In this document: positions 7,901 through 10,487 of the stretch, piece by piece
Position numbering within the stretch: the stretch's first letter is position 1
Layout of the letters: the number at the start of each line of letters is the position of its first letter
Assembly (NCBI GenBank): GCA_005223375.1
Contig: RXOD01006389.1
Location: 1 to 10,487 of the forward strand
Reading direction: 5' to 3'
From: Amoebophrya sp. AT5.2
Taxonomy: Eukaryota > Sar > Dinophyceae > Syndiniales > Amoebophryaceae
DNA: 10,487 nt
Position numbers and translations under genes: made by a program
The notes under the pieces: model-generated
What the model was told of the DNA's origin: nothing
Seen by the model: only the letters and a program-made list of their open reading frames with translations
Database searches by the model: none

Positions 7901-10487
7901 GCGAAGCCGGAAGAGTTGCTCGAACCGGTTCTGGTTTCTTCCGGCTACAGCAACCTGCTGGAGCTGGAGCGGTCCGGCACGTACGTGTTGAAGCTCTACT
8001 ACCTCACTGGCGACGGCGGCGGGCCCAGCGGCAGTAGGAGAAACAGGGGGTGGATGTTGAGCAGCAGCAGTGCGGCGGCGGATACCGTTCTTTGCCCGAA
8101 GTTTCAGGTCGATTTTCGGGCACTGCATCGCCACGCATTGAAGGACTACAGCTCGGCAAATGCGATGGTGGGCGTAGAGAACCGATACTCACAGGGAGGC
8201 GTGAGCCAGCACGACTTCGAGAACGCCATGGACCCGATGTCGAACCTGTTCTCGTCAGACCGCGTCGAGGGTGTGATGAGCCCACACGCAACGTGGCTGT
8301 GCAAGGTCGTGCTTTGCCTATGTTGCGCACTTGAAGATGACCTTTGATCACTGCACTGACTGGTGTAATTCTAAGAGCGTTTAAAACTACTGCGGCTGTG
8401 ACAATCCGAACAAGCTGTATGAAACAGGTCGGCCTTCCGTCTTTCCCCTCGAAAATAACCGCACACATGGGGGAGGTCTACGTGCTGGATTCGATTTACG
8501 CCCTGCCAATCACCGGCGCTCTCTCCACGGTTGTTTTCGTTCCCGAGGAGTTCATGCTGAAGATTCAGGTTCGCGACGTGGACTCCGGAGTCGACTTCAG
8601 CGTAGCCGTGCAGGGCAGGGGCAAGAACGGCGATAGCGAGCAGGGGAAGGGGGTGTACCAAATTTCGGAGAAGTCCGAGAACTGGTTTCTGGCGGTTTTG
8701 TCGCCCCAGAACCCCGACAACGCGGGACGGGAGATGGCTGACGAGAACGACGGACGGAAGAACCCGAAAGTTCTCGGCTTCGAGGTGAGCATCACGCCGC
8801 GGAAAACCGGAAAGAGGCGGCACCACGACAAGTGTCCACAGATTCGGCTGAACCTGATTTTGCAGCCGTTCTCCGCGACCCCGCTGTGCCCACGGAGTGG
8901 GGGCGCGACGGCAGCAGACTTCCGCGACCTCGTCCCGGCAGAGCTGAGTGAGATGAACTACAGGAGCGAGGACGAGTCTGCTGTCAGCACCAGTGATGGA
9001 GGAGTGCCCGCAAACATGCAGCAGCAGGCGAGGCAAAAATCGCTCTGGATGGACGCTGTGCACGGGTTCTCGCAGAAATTTCACGCCGCGAAAGATGCGG
9101 CGATCCGAATCGAGGCGACCGTGCAGCCGCCGTGGCTGCCGCTGAAAATAAACCTGTACCGTGTGAGCCGCTCTGAGTACGGCGGGGCGAGCGGTGGGAA
9201 GGTCGTGAACAGACACCCGGTCTCAAAAGCCGTTCTGCACGAGCAGCGGCTTCTGCTGTTGAACGACAATTTGGAAGCCGGCGACTACGAGGTGGAGTTC
9301 TCGACAATGGAATCGCGCAGCAACGAGATGGCGACCTCGATCTGCGCACACGTGAGCTTTCAAGTGATCGCAGCACTGAAGAACGACGGCGATAAGGAGC
9401 AGCTGCGAAGTGAGCTGATCGACACCCCGGATTTGTTTGCCGTCGTGCCGTTCCCCACGCATTTTAACGAAATCGGGCTCTACGAGAGGAGAAGAAGAAC
9501 GGTGAGTGTCGGCCTCTTCAATTTCGCCCGGGCGAACGAGTTCGCCGCGGCGGCGGGAAAAATGGCACCCCCAACGGCGGCGGCGCTTGCACAGGCGGGA
9601 ACCTCCAGTAGTGATCAAGCAGATGATGGGGGAGAAAAAGAAAATCCAAATGGTGCACCGCAAGCCACCGGCGAGATCGGGTTTCTCGCCCTCGTGGAGC
9701 CCACGTACATCAGGATCGCTGGCGAGCCCGCGGACCTGGTGCAGACCAAGGCTACGCTGACGATTATGGACGCGAAAACACGAAAATCGGTGTTGCAGGA
9801 AACGCAGTCATCGGATAATTTGTTCGACCACCTGGTGTTGTTGAACGCCGGCAACTACCAGATCACGATGACTGCGGCCGTGGCGTACCAGTTGACGATT
9901 GCGTTCGAGAGCAAAGCGCTGACGGACAGTGCCGCCGCAGCAAGCAACACGAACAGCTGTCCTGAGCCCGTCGGCGATATGAGCGGGGGCGACACGTCGT
10001 CTCCCGCGCCGACGGGTACGATCCTACCGACCGACAATCTCTCGACGACGCCGACTGGCGGGTCGTTGGCTAGCAGTTCGTCCCTTTCCGCGACGAACGT
10101 GAATGGGCTGTGGTCGATGTCGCTGCCGAAAGGATATTTTCGCCAGAACTTCAAGCAGGCGCTGATCGCGACGATGCAACTCAAGGTGACGACGCCCTCC
10201 TTGGTGCATTTGGAATCGGGGAGTAACTTTGTGATGGACCACCCCACGTTCGGGATTGCCGTGCCGGAAGGTTCCATGCAGTCGGAGCACCGCGGATACA
10301 GTTCGCGCCTCGAGCTCGAGCTCGCGCCGGGGACCTACATGGTGCAGCTGCGGCAGAAGCCCTTCTACTTCGGGGGCGACGAAGTGCCGCCCGCGGACCA
10401 CTGCGCCGAGTTCTCGGCGAGCATGTGGCTCGTGCCGCTGTTTTTTAAAAATCGCGAAAAAAAAAATATGGGTGTGATCGCGGCGGT
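4983..10487 (+). CDS. giant single-pass membrane protein with tandem beta-rich domains, 3' partial
   Basis: Unrecognised protein of at least 1,738 residues. Exons are 4983-6647, 6815-8305 and 8428 to beyond the window, with both junctions in phase 0. Residues 1-141 are hydrophilic to amphipathic, basic, with a PPPPRKPP run and a Y/W/R-rich part. Residues 142-159 (IAHAVWASMVLYVLACPA) look like a membrane span or uncleaved signal-anchor, so the rest is probably lumenal or extracellular. Then come about eight related blocks, each with strands, a turn of the type L-x-x-G-x-Y-x-x-x-L, and a C-x-x-(F/V) strand: about 229-360, 440-615, 663-803, 831-997, 1067-1200, 1277-1373, 1477-1553 and 1617-1725. 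Clear turns are LSAGEYELHL (from 329), SGTYVLKLYY, LEAGDYEVEF, LNAGNYQITM and LAPGTYMVQL, with C352, C603 and similar cysteines following. The pattern resembles bacterial pre-peptidase C-terminal-like or calpain-III-like beta sandwiches, but this is only a fold analogy. Linkers are rich in S, A and G. The start is the first ATG after an in-frame stop at 4953. No catalytic motif was seen. Confidence 0.75.
6648..6814 (+). other. intron 1 of the large gene (167 nt)
   Basis: Donor is GGG|GTATTTT and acceptor is ACGCCGCAG|GCC, phase 0. The stop TAG at 6654-6656 that would end the first exon lies within it. Joining G555 to A556 keeps one beta-rich block whole: strands before the junction, and the FKYKVWLLAL turn plus C603 after it. 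TAGCACG occurs twice in the intron. The donor is not a strong consensus, so the exact 5' boundary is less certain than the 3' one. Confidence 0.65.
8306..8427 (+). other. intron 2 of the large gene (122 nt)
   Basis: Donor is AAG|GTCGTGC and acceptor is GAAACAG|GTC, phase 0. It moves translation from one frame to another and removes the TGA at 8345-8347. The frame downstream then stays open for more than 2 kb to the window edge. Confidence 0.75.
10440..10469 (+). other. AT-rich tract with A10 run near window end; possible intron start
   Basis: After a GC-rich exon the sequence abruptly becomes T6-A5, then a 10-A run at 10457-10466. A GT at 10440-10441 lies right where the preceding beta-rich block is expected to end (after the MWLVPL strand). 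The reading frame stays open across it, giving a K/N-rich peptide unlike the rest of the protein, so a new intron beginning here is plausible. The window stops too soon to see the acceptor. Confidence 0.35.

Noticed and set aside
8371..9216. 281-codon minus-strand ORF opposite the third exon of the large gene
   Set aside because: Its product is dominated by R, H, V and L as expected from the complement of GC-rich coding sequence, has no family features, and lies fully opposite a better-supported exon.

Overview
The window reads as nuclear DNA of a protist-type eukaryote. It has long GC-rich reading frames, six short GT-AG introns (about 116 to 202 nt) whose removal restores conserved protein families, no ribosome-binding sites, and an ATGG start context in all three genes. 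All three genes lie on the plus strand, separated by roughly 570 to 780 nt. This compact head-to-tail layout and the gene content (Golgi/ER-type DMT transporters and a giant alveolate-like membrane protein with repeated domains) would fit an alveolate, for example a dinoflagellate relative or Syndiniales (Amoebophrya-like) parasite. That placement is inference and weakly held; no taxonomic marker is present.

Region by region. Bases 1-162 are leader sequence with a TCAA tetranucleotide run and a short in-frame upstream ORF that carries a strong GTAAGT donor. Bases 163-1920 hold an intronless gene for a nucleotide-sugar transporter (SLC35A / UDP-galactose / CMP-sialic acid transporter family, 585 aa) with an extra-long hydrophilic loop and tail. 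Bases 1921-2697 are non-coding, with two good hairpins, a 12-bp palindrome, a TATA-like box and a third hairpin just before the next gene. Bases 2698-4415 hold a five-exon gene for a second DMT-superfamily transporter, of the TPT / nucleotide-sugar transporter class (369 aa after splicing). Three of its four introns each contain four tandem copies of a different or related hexamer. Bases 4416-4982 are non-coding and end in a pyrimidine-rich tract and an AG just upstream of the next ATG. Bases 4983-10487 hold the first three exons of a very large gene, at least 1,738 codons and still open at the window edge. It encodes a basic N-terminal part, one membrane segment and then a chain of about eight degenerate beta-strand-rich domains.

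The two transporters plausibly feed sugar nucleotides or related phosphorylated compounds across endomembranes. The large protein looks like a surface or lumenal protein that would pass through the same secretory route. No operon-like dependency can be shown. No tRNA, rRNA, CRISPR array or identifiable transposase was seen.
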